Source: Nitrospinota bacterium
GTDB taxonomy: Bacteria > Tectomicrobia > Entotheonellia > J063
Assembly (NCBI GenBank): GCA_003696125.1
Contig: RFHZ01000299.1
Location: forward strand, 1 to 11,872
DNA length: 11,872 nt
Direction of reading: 5' to 3'
Positions 6,696-11,872 of the stretch are shown here, piece after piece. The translations under genes and the position numbers were made by a program. How positions within the stretch are numbered: the stretch's first letter is position 1; each line of letters starts with the position of its first letter. The notes beneath the pieces were generated by a model that was given only the letters and a program-made list of their open reading frames with translations, ran no database searches and was not told the DNA's origin.

Positions 6696-7676
6696 TTAAT
6701 CGTTCACCAGCACCGTCCAGGGAAAGCGGCCGGTGGGGACCGACTTGATCACCTCTAAGCGTTTCACATCGACGATGGAGACATCGTTGCTCGTCCCGTT
6801 GGCCACGTAAAGCTTGCCATCATCTGAGGTCAGATCCATGCCCCAGGGACGCCCCCCGACCAGGAGAAACTTGCGGATCTTGTAAGTGCGGGCATCGATG
6901 ACCGCCACATGATTGGCCCGTCCCAGACTGACAAAGGCCAGCCTGCCGTCTCGGGTCAACTCGATCTCCTTGGGTGTGATGTCGTACTTCCGGATTCCCC
7001 GCATGCGGATCTCGATCCTCTGCACGATCTGCCAGGAGCTGGTATCGATGACCGAGACCGAGGCGCCGCGTTCCGAGGAGACCCAGAGTTTTTTCCCGTC
7101 GTGCGAGAAGACGCATTCGCGGGGACGCAGGTCTACCGGTACCGTGGCCACCTCCTTCTGCACCCGCGTATCGATGATATGTACCATACTGGTCGATTCA
7201 GAGGTGACACAGACCCAGCGCCCATCGTCGTTTACCCCCACCCCTTCCGGCTCGATCCCGACCGGGATCTCCTGCACCACCTTCTTCGTCTCGATATCGA
7301 TCACAGAAGCGGTATTCTGGTCCTCGTTGGAAATGTAGATATATTTCCCGTTGGGATGCACAATAAACATCTCCGGATCATCTCCGGCCGGGAGGTGATC
7401 CACAACCTTCAGGGTCTCCGTATCGATGACCCCCAGGGCATTCTCCTCCCCCAGGGCCACATAGAGATGGCGCTTATCCACGCTCAGCTTCAGATCACGC
7501 GGGCGTTCTCCTACCGGGATGGTCGCAATAACCTTATCTGTCTGGAGATCGAGGACGCTGACGGTGTTATCCTTTTCATTCGATACATAGACATGATTCT
7601 TCCCTGCTGCCCATCCCAGAAGCGGGAACAGCAGTATGGTGCAAACGATAATAACCAGCAGGTGCCCGACTCTCAT
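6696..7676 (-). CDS. PQQ-catabolism-associated beta-propeller protein (YVTN repeats)
   Basis: Exported beta-propeller of the family named 'PQQ-dependent catabolism-associated beta-propeller protein'. After a signal peptide (about residues 1-24, ending LLGWAA) come seven-bladed-type repeats of about 42 residues: HVYVSNEKDNTVSVLD, HLYVALGEENALGVID, YIYISNEDQNTASVID, and further copies at about positions 152, 193, 245 and 285. Each is followed by an IPVG/VPTG-like strand and P-x-x-hydrophobic turn. Enzymatic function is unknown. Such proteins are repeatedly found with the LutA/E/F-type ABC genes, so a periplasmic accessory or chaperone role in the transport or dehydrogenase system is likely. The frame extends to an ATG at 7718, but ATG at 7676 (326 residues) follows AAGGAG by 7 nt and begins a proper signal peptide. 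It is the first gene of block B. Confidence 0.87.
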   Translation of the reverse strand: MRVGHLLVIIVCTILLFPLLGWAAGKNHVYVSNEKDNTVSVLDLQTDKVIATIPVGERPRDLKLSVDKRHLYVALGEENALGVIDTETLKVVDHLPAGDDPEMFIVHPNGKYIYISNEDQNTASVIDIETKKVVQEIPVGIEPEGVGVNDDGRWVCVTSESTSMVHIIDTRVQKEVATVPVDLRPRECVFSHDGKKLWVSSERGASVSVIDTSSWQIVQRIEIRMRGIRKYDITPKEIELTRDGRLAFVSLGRANHVAVIDARTYKIRKFLLVGGRPWGMDLTSDDGKLYVANGTSNDVSIVDVKRLEVIKSVPTGRFPWTVLVND

Positions 7677-7683
7677 AGATCCT

Positions 7684-7689
7684 CTCCTT
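7684..7689 (-). promoter_or_regulatory. Shine-Dalgarno site fixing the beta-propeller start
   Basis: Minus-strand AAGGAG lies 7 nt before ATG at 7676. It decides against the upstream in-frame ATG at 7718, which would add 14 residues before the signal peptide. Confidence 0.75.
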
Positions 7690-7720
7690 TTTCCCTGCAC
7701 AAGCTCAGGAACAGTCATCT

Positions 7721-7735
7721 TACTCGGTGCCTGGT
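7721..7735. repeat. 15-bp direct repeat, copy 1
   Basis: TACTCGGTGCCTGGT (plus-strand reading) matches the copy at 7804-7818 at 13 of 15 positions. The two copies flank the palindrome at 7766-7792 in the gap between the two ABC operons. They could be a regulator's paired half-sites, a leader motif or an insertion scar. Nothing in the sequence decides between these. Confidence 0.45.
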
Positions 7736-7765
7736 CTATGTGTGATCAGGTGACCGGTGCAGCGC

Positions 7766-7792
7766 GTAGGGACGCAGCGCGCTGCGCCCTAC
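7766..7792. repeat. REP-like GC-rich palindrome
   Basis: GTAGGG-A-CGCAGCG is followed directly by CGCTGCG-CCCTAC, giving 13 paired bases per arm with one bulged A. It sits in the 142-nt gap between the NitT/TauT-type operon and the beta-propeller gene. No T-run follows on either strand, so it is not a standard intrinsic terminator. GTAGGG...CCCTAC palindromes of this kind resemble dispersed intergenic REP-type repeats. In RNA it would form a strong hairpin that could cap the upstream transcript or separate expression of the two operons. Confidence 0.65.
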
Positions 7793-7803
7793 CAGATATC
7801 AAG

Positions 7804-7818
7804 TACTGTGTGCCTGGT
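7804..7818. repeat. 15-bp direct repeat, copy 2
   Basis: TACTGTGTGCCTGGT matches the copy at 7721-7735 with two adjacent mismatches (13 of 15). It abuts the TAA stop of the NitT/TauT-type ATPase gene (7819-7821). Confidence 0.45.
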
Positions 7819-8613
7819 TTATAACAACTCACTCACATCGGTCTCTTCGTAGTTGTGTCGCAAAAAATCGTTGACAATACGCGCATTCAGGGCAAAGATC
7901 TGCGGATCACTGTACCGGCGAGGCCGTGCAAGCGGGATGGTAATCTCATCGTAGATCGACCCCGGGCTCTTGGTCATCAGGAAGATGCGATCGGCGAGAT
8001 AAACCGCCTCGTACGCGTTATGCGTCACAAAGATCACCGTCTTCTGCAGGCGACTCCAGATATGCAAGAGCTCCCGCCGCATCTTGCGAGCCGTCAGCTC
8101 GTCCAAAGCACTAAACGGCTCGTCCATGAGGAGGACATCCGGGTCTACGGCAAAGGCACGGGCCAGGGAGACCCGCTGCGCCATCCCTCCGGAGAGTTGC
8201 GCAGGGTAGTAGTCGCGGTAATTCCACAACCCGACCAGTTCCAGATATCTTCTCACCCGCTCCTCCCACTCCTCTCGCGGATACCCCTCTGATTCCAGCA
8301 CAAACTCCAGGTTCTGGCGAACCGTCAACCAGGGTAAGAGCCGGGGTTCCTGAAAGATGTAGCCGATATGGACCGCTGGCATCTCTGCAGGGGCCCTCAG
8401 CTTCCCGTTGAAGAGGACACGTCCCGTATAGCGGGTATCCAGTCCACTCAGGATATTCAACAATGTCGTCTTGCCACAACCGGAGGGTCCTAACAGGCAG
8501 ACAAACTCCCCATCCTTCACCTGGAAGGAGACGGCATCGAGCGCACAGAAGGCCGGTCGATCGGCTCCGGTATCATACTCCTTGCGCACTCCGATGACTT
8601 CGATACTGGCCAT
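7819..8613 (-). CDS. NitT/TauT-family ABC importer ATPase (SsuB/TauB-like)
   Basis: ATP-hydrolysing subunit of an importer whose permease and binding protein are encoded directly upstream. The 264 residues show Walker A GPSGCGKTT (42-50), Q-loop Q88 within GYIFQEPRLLPWLTV, signature LSGGM (140-144), Walker B VLLMDEP ending at E165, D-loop SALD, and switch histidine H198 in FVTHNAYEAVYLADR. QEPRLLPWLTV and the THN-x-x-EA-x-x-LADR pattern are characteristic of the nitrate/sulfonate/taurine subfamily. ATG at 8613 follows the permease stop by 2 nt, with GAGGA inside the end of the permease gene, so translation is coupled. The substrate cannot be read from an ATPase. Family members serve nitrate, sulfonates, bicarbonate, pyrimidine precursors and others. 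Confidence 0.92.
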   Translation of the reverse strand: MASIEVIGVRKEYDTGADRPAFCALDAVSFQVKDGEFVCLLGPSGCGKTTLLNILSGLDTRYTGRVLFNGKLRAPAEMPAVHIGYIFQEPRLLPWLTVRQNLEFVLESEGYPREEWEERVRRYLELVGLWNYRDYYPAQLSGGMAQRVSLARAFAVDPDVLLMDEPFSALDELTARKMRRELLHIWSRLQKTVIFVTHNAYEAVYLADRIFLMTKSPGSIYDEITIPLARPRRYSDPQIFALNARIVNDFLRHNYEETDVSELL

Positions 8614-8615
8614 GG

Positions 8616-9428
8616 CTATCCTCGCCAGCGAAACAGTGCCTGTTCTACCCTTTTGACCACCAGGAACTCGATCAAGAGCATGACGCCGACGAATAAGAGG
8701 GTATAAGAGAGGACATGCGCCATATCGGCGAGCTGGAAGAACAGGTGTAACTGAAATCCCATGCCGTTACTCCGTCCCAGGAACTCGACGACCAGGACGA
8801 TCTTCCAGACCAGAGAGAGGCTGGAGCGGGCAGCAGCCATGATATAGGGAGCCACCTGGGGAAGGATGACCTTCAACAGGATACGACGACGCGAAGTCCG
8901 GTACGCCTTCGCCATGTCCACCAGTTTCGGATCGATAGCCTTTACCCCTTCCTGGATAGCGACGGTGATGACCGGAATCTTATTCGCCGCCACGGCAAGA
9001 ATGGCCGCCCACTCATTCAATCCCAGCGCCAGATAGGCGACAAAGATATAGATCAGGGCCGGCGTGTTTAACGCCAATACCAGCCAGGTATCGAGCAGGG
9101 TCTCTACCCGGCGGGAGAGTCCCATGGCCAGTCCTGTAATCACCCCCAGGAGCATGGCCAGGGTAAAGCTCCAGAAGATCCGGAACAGGGTGGTGCCGAG
9201 ATGATAAAAGATCTCCCCTTGCCGCACATCTTCCCACAGGGTGTGTATGGTCAGCCACGGACCCGGCAGAACCAGGGGGGAGAGGAGCCAGGAGGAGACG
9301 GTCCACACGGCCAGAAGCGCTACAGCAGAGACGACTCGATTCCAAAAGGGGTGATAGGCGAGCGGACGCAGCAGGGGGAGATTCCTGGTATCAACACCTG
9401 CCGTATCCATGAGTTTTGACTGTTCCAT
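8616..9428 (-). CDS. NitT/TauT-family ABC importer permease (SsuC/TauC-like)
   Basis: Inner-membrane channel of the block A importer, 270 residues. About six membrane segments are visible, beginning near residues 33-52 (SAVALLAVWTVSSWLL) and 84-104, then several through 115-165 and 205-260. The coupling (EAA-type) loop is at about 169-195, reading VDMAKAYRTSRRRILLKV then PQVAPYI, which is where the ATPase docks. LNTPALIYIFVAYLALGLNEWA follows the SsuC/TauC pattern P-x-x-A..P-h-h-h.a..GhG. ATG at 9428 lies 21 nt after the stop of the binding-protein gene and has only a weak GAGAG site, suggesting coupling to its neighbour. Substrate is unknown. Confidence 0.92.
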   Translation of the reverse strand: MEQSKLMDTAGVDTRNLPLLRPLAYHPFWNRVVSAVALLAVWTVSSWLLSPLVLPGPWLTIHTLWEDVRQGEIFYHLGTTLFRIFWSFTLAMLLGVITGLAMGLSRRVETLLDTWLVLALNTPALIYIFVAYLALGLNEWAAILAVAANKIPVITVAIQEGVKAIDPKLVDMAKAYRTSRRRILLKVILPQVAPYIMAAARSSLSLVWKIVLVVEFLGRSNGMGFQLHLFFQLADMAHVLSYTLLFVGVMLLIEFLVVKRVEQALFRWRG

Positions 9429-9449
9429 ACCGTGTCTCTCAGCCCGTTC

Positions 9450-10511
9450 TCAGAAAGAAATCTCCTTCAGGAACGTCCCCTCCGGGATCTGTTCCGTTCC
9501 GATAAGCCGTTTTCCACCGATACGCCGCATGATGTGGAAGAGTCGCTCCAGATTGGCAAAGGTCTCTGCATCCCATCTTCTCGGTACCCCCTTTCGCCAG
9601 GCCTCCCGAATCAGGATCAGCGTCTTTTCGTCAGGAGCCCTGACCAGATCCGCTATCTCCTTCCAGGCCTCATCATGGTCGAGCAGATACTGTTTCGCCT
9701 CATAGACGGCATGAATGAAGTTCTGCACCAGTTGACGATTCTGGCGGACCAGCTTCTCGGGGAAGACGTAGACCAGCAGCGGTACCGTTTCCGAAAGCCC
9801 TAACTCCCGCATCAGGGCATCGACACTCACCAGTTGCCGGGTCTTCCCTTTGGCCAGCAGACGGGCAATGAAGTGCCAGAACTGGACGATCGCATCCAGC
9901 TCGCCTCGCTCCAACTGGACCGAGGCCAGGGGAGGTGCCACCGAGACCGTCTCGGTCAGGTCTTGCAGATCGCTTCCATACCGTTGCAGGTAAACCGCAC
10001 GGAGGATCAACCAGCTCTTATCCAGCGGTCCTCCGGCCAGCCCGATCTTCTTCCCCTGCAGGTCAGGGAGATCCTGAATCGGCGAATCCTTGGGAACCAC
10101 CACCCCACCCACGGTTTGACTATACGGGAAAGCGGTCAGCAGAACCCCTTGCGACCGCTGACGGGCCACCCAGAACCAGTCATCCACAATCACATCGACC
10201 GCCCCTCCTTGCAGGGCGACCTCGGTGGCCGACTTTCCCGCGTACGGGACCACGTCCAGCACAAACTGGTACTTGGTATCCAATCCGAGCTTTTTGAGAA
10301 TCGTCATCTCCCACCGCACACTCCCTTTGGCCAGTGCTCCGACCCGCAGGTGAGGCAACTCTGCCGCCATACCCGGTCCCAGGAAAAGACCCACCAGGAA
10401 GACCACCAGGAGAAGAGAGCGGAAAATCGTCCTTCTGATTAATACTGCTGAGAGGGAAATAACCGGGGTACGCAGTCGAAACGCTTTAGTATCTCTTATT
10501 ATCCGTTGCAT
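9450..10511 (-). CDS. NitT/TauT-family ABC substrate-binding protein (SsuA-like)
   Basis: Periplasmic ligand-binding protein of the block A importer. Starting at 10511 gives 353 residues. An unusually long positively charged N-region (about 28 residues) precedes the hydrophobic signal core LLLVVFLVGLFLG and a cleavage site near MAA/ELP. The mature protein begins LRVGALAKGSV and shows the family's ligand-binding pattern: ALQGGAVDVIVDDWFWVARQR, a hydrophobic GVVVPKDSPI strand, DLQGKKIGLAGGPLDKSW, and ERGELDAIVQFWHF. The AGGPLDKSW block marks a subgroup distinct from the classic sulfonate-binding SsuA, so ligand specificity should not be copied from SsuA. The frame extends to an ATG at 10589, but that start falls inside a TTGACA box and lacks a ribosome site, while ATG at 10511 follows GGAGG by 6 nt. 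First gene of the minus-strand run. Confidence 0.88.
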   Translation of the reverse strand: MQRIIRDTKAFRLRTPVISLSAVLIRRTIFRSLLLVVFLVGLFLGPGMAAELPHLRVGALAKGSVRWEMTILKKLGLDTKYQFVLDVVPYAGKSATEVALQGGAVDVIVDDWFWVARQRSQGVLLTAFPYSQTVGGVVVPKDSPIQDLPDLQGKKIGLAGGPLDKSWLILRAVYLQRYGSDLQDLTETVSVAPPLASVQLERGELDAIVQFWHFIARLLAKGKTRQLVSVDALMRELGLSETVPLLVYVFPEKLVRQNRQLVQNFIHAVYEAKQYLLDHDEAWKEIADLVRAPDEKTLILIREAWRKGVPRRWDAETFANLERLFHIMRRIGGKRLIGTEQIPEGTFLKEISF

Positions 10512-10517
10512 GGCGTC

Positions 10518-10522
10518 CCTCC
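10518..10522 (-). promoter_or_regulatory. Shine-Dalgarno site fixing the binding-protein start
   Basis: Minus-strand GGAGG (within AGAGGAGGGA) lies 6 nt before ATG at 10511 and decides that start over the upstream ATG at 10589. Confidence 0.75.
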
Positions 10523-10560
10523 TCTGCCAGCGACCAAACTTAATCCCCACCTGTCCAACA

Positions 10561-10589
10561 TCTCTAATACAAATGGGAGCGATTGTCAA
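10561..10589 (-). promoter_or_regulatory. Possible sigma70 promoter for the minus-strand operon
   Basis: A perfect TTGACA lies at 10589-10584 on the minus strand. At 17 nt spacing the -10 candidate is TAGAGA, a poor match. TATTAG is better but sits only 14 nt away. The -35 is convincing and the -10 is not, so the promoter may need an activator or another sigma factor. It is correctly placed, 50-80 nt upstream of the first gene. Confidence 0.4.
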
Positions 10590-10610
10590 ATGAAATTTCC
10601 GGAGAAGCGC

Positions 10611-10639
10611 TTGACATCTCTCTCCGCCTATTCTATATT
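10611..10639 (+). promoter_or_regulatory. Near-consensus sigma70 promoter driving formate dehydrogenase gene
   Basis: TTGACA (10611-10616), a 17-nt spacer and TATATT (10634-10639) match the consensus at 11 of 12 positions with ideal spacing. Transcription would start near 10646, leaving a leader of about 257 nt before the ATG at 10903, almost all of it occupied by the repeat element at 10660-10868. Confidence 0.75.
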
Positions 10640-10659
10640 CCGGTCATTGGTACGGTTGA

Positions 10660-10868
10660 GTAAGTAACTATGACTGACTTTTGAGGATTTTTGTGTCTCG
10701 GTAAAACATCGCTGTCTGAAGGCTTTCACCGCCGAGGACGCCGAGCCCGCAGAGTTTTTTGCCCCTGCATCCCGGCGTTCTCTGCGGGCTCGGTGGTAAA
10801 AGATTTTTCCGGTCACGTATGGCCTTAAGATGACTCAGCGTGCAAAAGGGTGAGTAATAGCTACTTAC
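10660..10868. mobile_element. MITE-like element with terminal inverted repeats
   Basis: The left end (10660-10683, GTAAGTAACTATGACTGAC then TTTTG) matches the reverse complement of the right end (10868-10843) at 21 of 24 positions with one 2-nt gap. Between them there is no transposase, only a second, inner inverted repeat. This is the architecture of a short non-autonomous element of about 209 bp. No clear target-site duplication is visible. The inner GCCGAGGACGCCGAG-type sequence resembles intergenic repeats scattered through many environmental genomes. The element lies between promoter and gene, so it would be transcribed into the formate dehydrogenase leader. Confidence 0.55.
10741..10793. 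repeat. Inner inverted repeat (14-bp perfect stem)
   Basis: CCGAGCCCGCAGAG (10741-10754) is the exact reverse complement of 10780-10793, with a 25-nt loop. Pairing extends imperfectly outward (CACCGCCGAG near 10727 against CTCGGTGGT), with a small tandem duplication of GCCGAG in the left arm. In RNA it would form a strong hairpin in the formate dehydrogenase leader. It lacks a following T-run, so terminator function is doubtful. Confidence 0.7.
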
Positions 10869-10869
10869 C
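10849..10869 (+). repeat. Small hairpin at element's right end
   Basis: GGTGAGTA and TACTTACC pair over 8 bp (one G-U) around a 5-nt loop, 22 nt before the AGGAG ribosome site of the downstream gene. It overlaps the right terminal repeat, so it may be a by-product of the element. Confidence 0.4.
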
Positions 10870-10902
10870 AGGGATCAGATAACGGTCCAGAGGAGTTCTG
10901 TC

Positions 10903-11872
10903 ATGTCGCTCATTGCGGCGCTCAACGCCCTACAGAACCAGCATGGCTATCTACGCGAAAGCGACCTGCGACAACTGGCTGTCACCCAAAAGATCCCCCT
11001 TCACGCCATTCAAGCGGTGGTCTCCTTCTATCCCCACTATCGCACCACCCCTCCTCCGGCGGTACAGGTAAGGGTCTGCCGTGACCTCTCCTGCTATCTG
11101 GCCGGAAGCGATCAGCTCTATGAAGGCCTGCGAGAAGCCCTGGACGGAACCGGGGCCGAACTCCAGCCGGTCTCCTGTCTGGGACGGTGCGATGCCGCCC
11201 CGGCGGTTGCCGTAAACGAAACTCCCCTATCCGGAGCCTCCCTGGAGGCTATCATCCACGCCATTCACCATCCAGAAACCCTGGGAGACGGATGCTTTCA
11301 CCTTACCCAGACCCGCTGGCCGGGAGATCCCTACGCCTCTGTTGAGGATCGCTATGCCGTGCTCCGGCGCCTGCGACAGGGAGAGGCACTCCATGTCATC
11401 GGTATGCTCAAGGAGAGTGATCTGCGGGGGATGGGCGGGGCAGCCTTCCCGGTAGGGATCAAGTGGGAACTGGTCCAGCGACAAAACGCACCGGTGAAGT
11501 ATGTGATCTGTAATGCCGACGAATCGGAGCCGGGCACCTTTAAGGATCGGGTGATCCTGGCCGAACTCCCCCACCTGGTGTTGGAGGGGATACTCATCGC
11601 GGCGCATGTCGTGGGGGCGCAGAAAGGGTACGTCTTTATCCGCCATGAATACGCACCGGAACGACGCATCTTAGCGGCAGAGCTTGCGCGTATCCGTCAC
11701 CTCGGTCTCCTCGATCCGGGGTTTGATCTCGAGATCTTCGTCTCTCCAGGAGGGTATATCCTGGGAGAAGAGACCGCCCTGCTCGAGTGCCTGGAAGACC
11801 GGCGTGGGGAACCACGCAACAAACCTCCCTTTCCCGGAACACACGGCCTGTATAACCGGCCAACCCTGATCA
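10903..11872 (+). CDS. NuoE-NuoF fusion diaphorase subunit, likely NAD-dependent formate dehydrogenase beta subunit (partial)
   Basis: Electron-transfer subunit that passes electrons from a catalytic partner to NAD+ through Fe-S clusters and FMN. It is cut by the window edge after 323 codons with no stop. Residues 1-110 are a short NuoE-like thioredoxin-fold [2Fe-2S] domain with ligands C59, C64, C92 and C96 (C-x4-C and CLGRC). From about residue 135 the NuoF domain follows: the FMN/NADH glycine-rich loop LRGMGGAAFPVGIKW (174-188), ICNADESEPGTFKDR (202-216) and LGEETALLECLEDRR (287-301) leading into KPPFPG. The 4Fe-4S cysteines would lie beyond the window. NuoE-NuoF fusions occur in soluble formate dehydrogenases (Fdh1B/FdsB-like) and in HoxF hydrogenase subunits. 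Formate dehydrogenase is preferred from the C1-type context. ATG at 10903 has AGGAG 7 nt upstream. Confidence 0.88.
   Translation, partial: MSLIAALNALQNQHGYLRESDLRQLAVTQKIPLHAIQAVVSFYPHYRTTPPPAVQVRVCRDLSCYLAGSDQLYEGLREALDGTGAELQPVSCLGRCDAAPAVAVNETPLSGASLEAIIHAIHHPETLGDGCFHLTQTRWPGDPYASVEDRYAVLRRLRQGEALHVIGMLKESDLRGMGGAAFPVGIKWELVQRQNAPVKYVICNADESEPGTFKDRVILAELPHLVLEGILIAAHVVGAQKGYVFIRHEYAPERRILAAELARIRHLGLLDPGFDLEIFVSPGGYILGEETALLECLEDRRGEPRNKPPFPGTHGLYNRPTLI

Larger units (their letters stand above)
10512..10902. other. Divergent intergenic region
   Basis: This 391-nt stretch has no credible gene. It contains the ribosome site and leader of the minus-strand importer operon, two outward-facing TTGACA boxes, a near-consensus rightward promoter and a MITE-like repeat element that fills most of the leader of the formate dehydrogenase gene. 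A 62-codon open frame on the minus strand here lies entirely within the repeat and is not believed. Confidence 0.8.

Noticed and set aside
6909-7745. 278-codon plus-strand open frame
   Set aside because: Antisense to the beta-propeller gene. Its Asp/His-rich composition mirrors the repeat codons of the real gene, and it has no plausible start context.
7766-7792. Intrinsic terminator for the block A operon
   Set aside because: The stem is strong, but no T-run follows in the direction of transcription. It is better described as a REP-like palindrome, although it may still affect transcript ends.
10628-10816. 62-codon minus-strand open frame rich in Arg and Ala
   Set aside because: It falls inside the inverted-repeat element. 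Such RR-x-RRDA-type translations are typical artefacts of dispersed intergenic repeats.
10660-10868. Riboswitch in the formate dehydrogenase leader
   Set aside because: The leader is structured, but no known riboswitch core is recognisable, and terminal inverted repeats explain the structure better as a repeat element.
11227-11646. 139-codon minus-strand open frame
   Set aside because: Antisense to the NuoE-NuoF fusion, whose Fe-S and FMN motifs are unmistakable in the plus frame.
1-11872. CRISPR array, tRNA, rRNA, prophage or toxin-antitoxin genes
   Set aside because: Reading both strands showed no regularly spaced direct repeats, no tRNA-like cloverleaf with conserved loops, and no phage or toxin genes.

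Overview
The window looks like chromosomal DNA of a Gram-negative, probably methylotrophic bacterium. GC is in the high fifties by eye, and genes are densely packed with strong Shine-Dalgarno sites. Gram-negative character follows from a TonB-dependent outer-membrane receptor, ExbB/ExbD and periplasmic binding proteins. Methylotrophy or alcohol oxidation is inferred from a three-gene ABC system plus beta-propeller protein of the type that accompanies PQQ/lanthanide alcohol dehydrogenases, and from a NuoE-NuoF fusion of the NAD-dependent formate dehydrogenase type. An NC10 (Candidatus Methylomirabilis-like) source would fit, but this is a guess from content and not a sequence match.

Layout. 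Positions 19-10511 hold eleven genes, all on the minus strand, in three blocks listed in transcription order. Block A (10511-7819) is a NitT/TauT-type ABC importer: binding protein, permease, ATPase. Block B (7676-3882) is a periplasmic beta-propeller protein, an ABC ATPase, an ABC-2 permease and a PQQ-associated binding protein, matching the LutA/LutE/LutF and PedABC families linked to rare-earth uptake. Block C (3832-19) is a TonB-dependent receptor, an exported CBM11/CIA30-like protein of unknown role, ExbB and ExbD. Spacing is tight throughout (overlaps to about 50 nt) except for a 142-nt gap between A and B, which holds a palindrome flanked by direct repeats. From 10903 to the right edge, on the plus strand, runs a NuoE-NuoF fusion (diaphorase) subunit cut by the window end.

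The 391-nt divergent intergenic region (10512-10902) carries two outward-facing TTGACA boxes. The rightward one belongs to a near-consensus sigma70 promoter (TTGACA, 17 nt, TATATT). Between it and the formate dehydrogenase start lies a roughly 209-bp MITE-like element with imperfect terminal inverted repeats and a strong internal inverted repeat.

Working model (inference): blocks B and C form an envelope-spanning uptake route. The receptor would be powered by ExbB/ExbD with a TonB encoded elsewhere, and would pass substrate to the LutA-like binding protein and the ABC complex. The likeliest cargo is a lanthanide or its chelate, needed by an XoxF/PedH-type alcohol dehydrogenase that is not in this window. 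Block A may be part of the same programme or an independent importer. Formate dehydrogenase on the other side would complete C1 oxidation.
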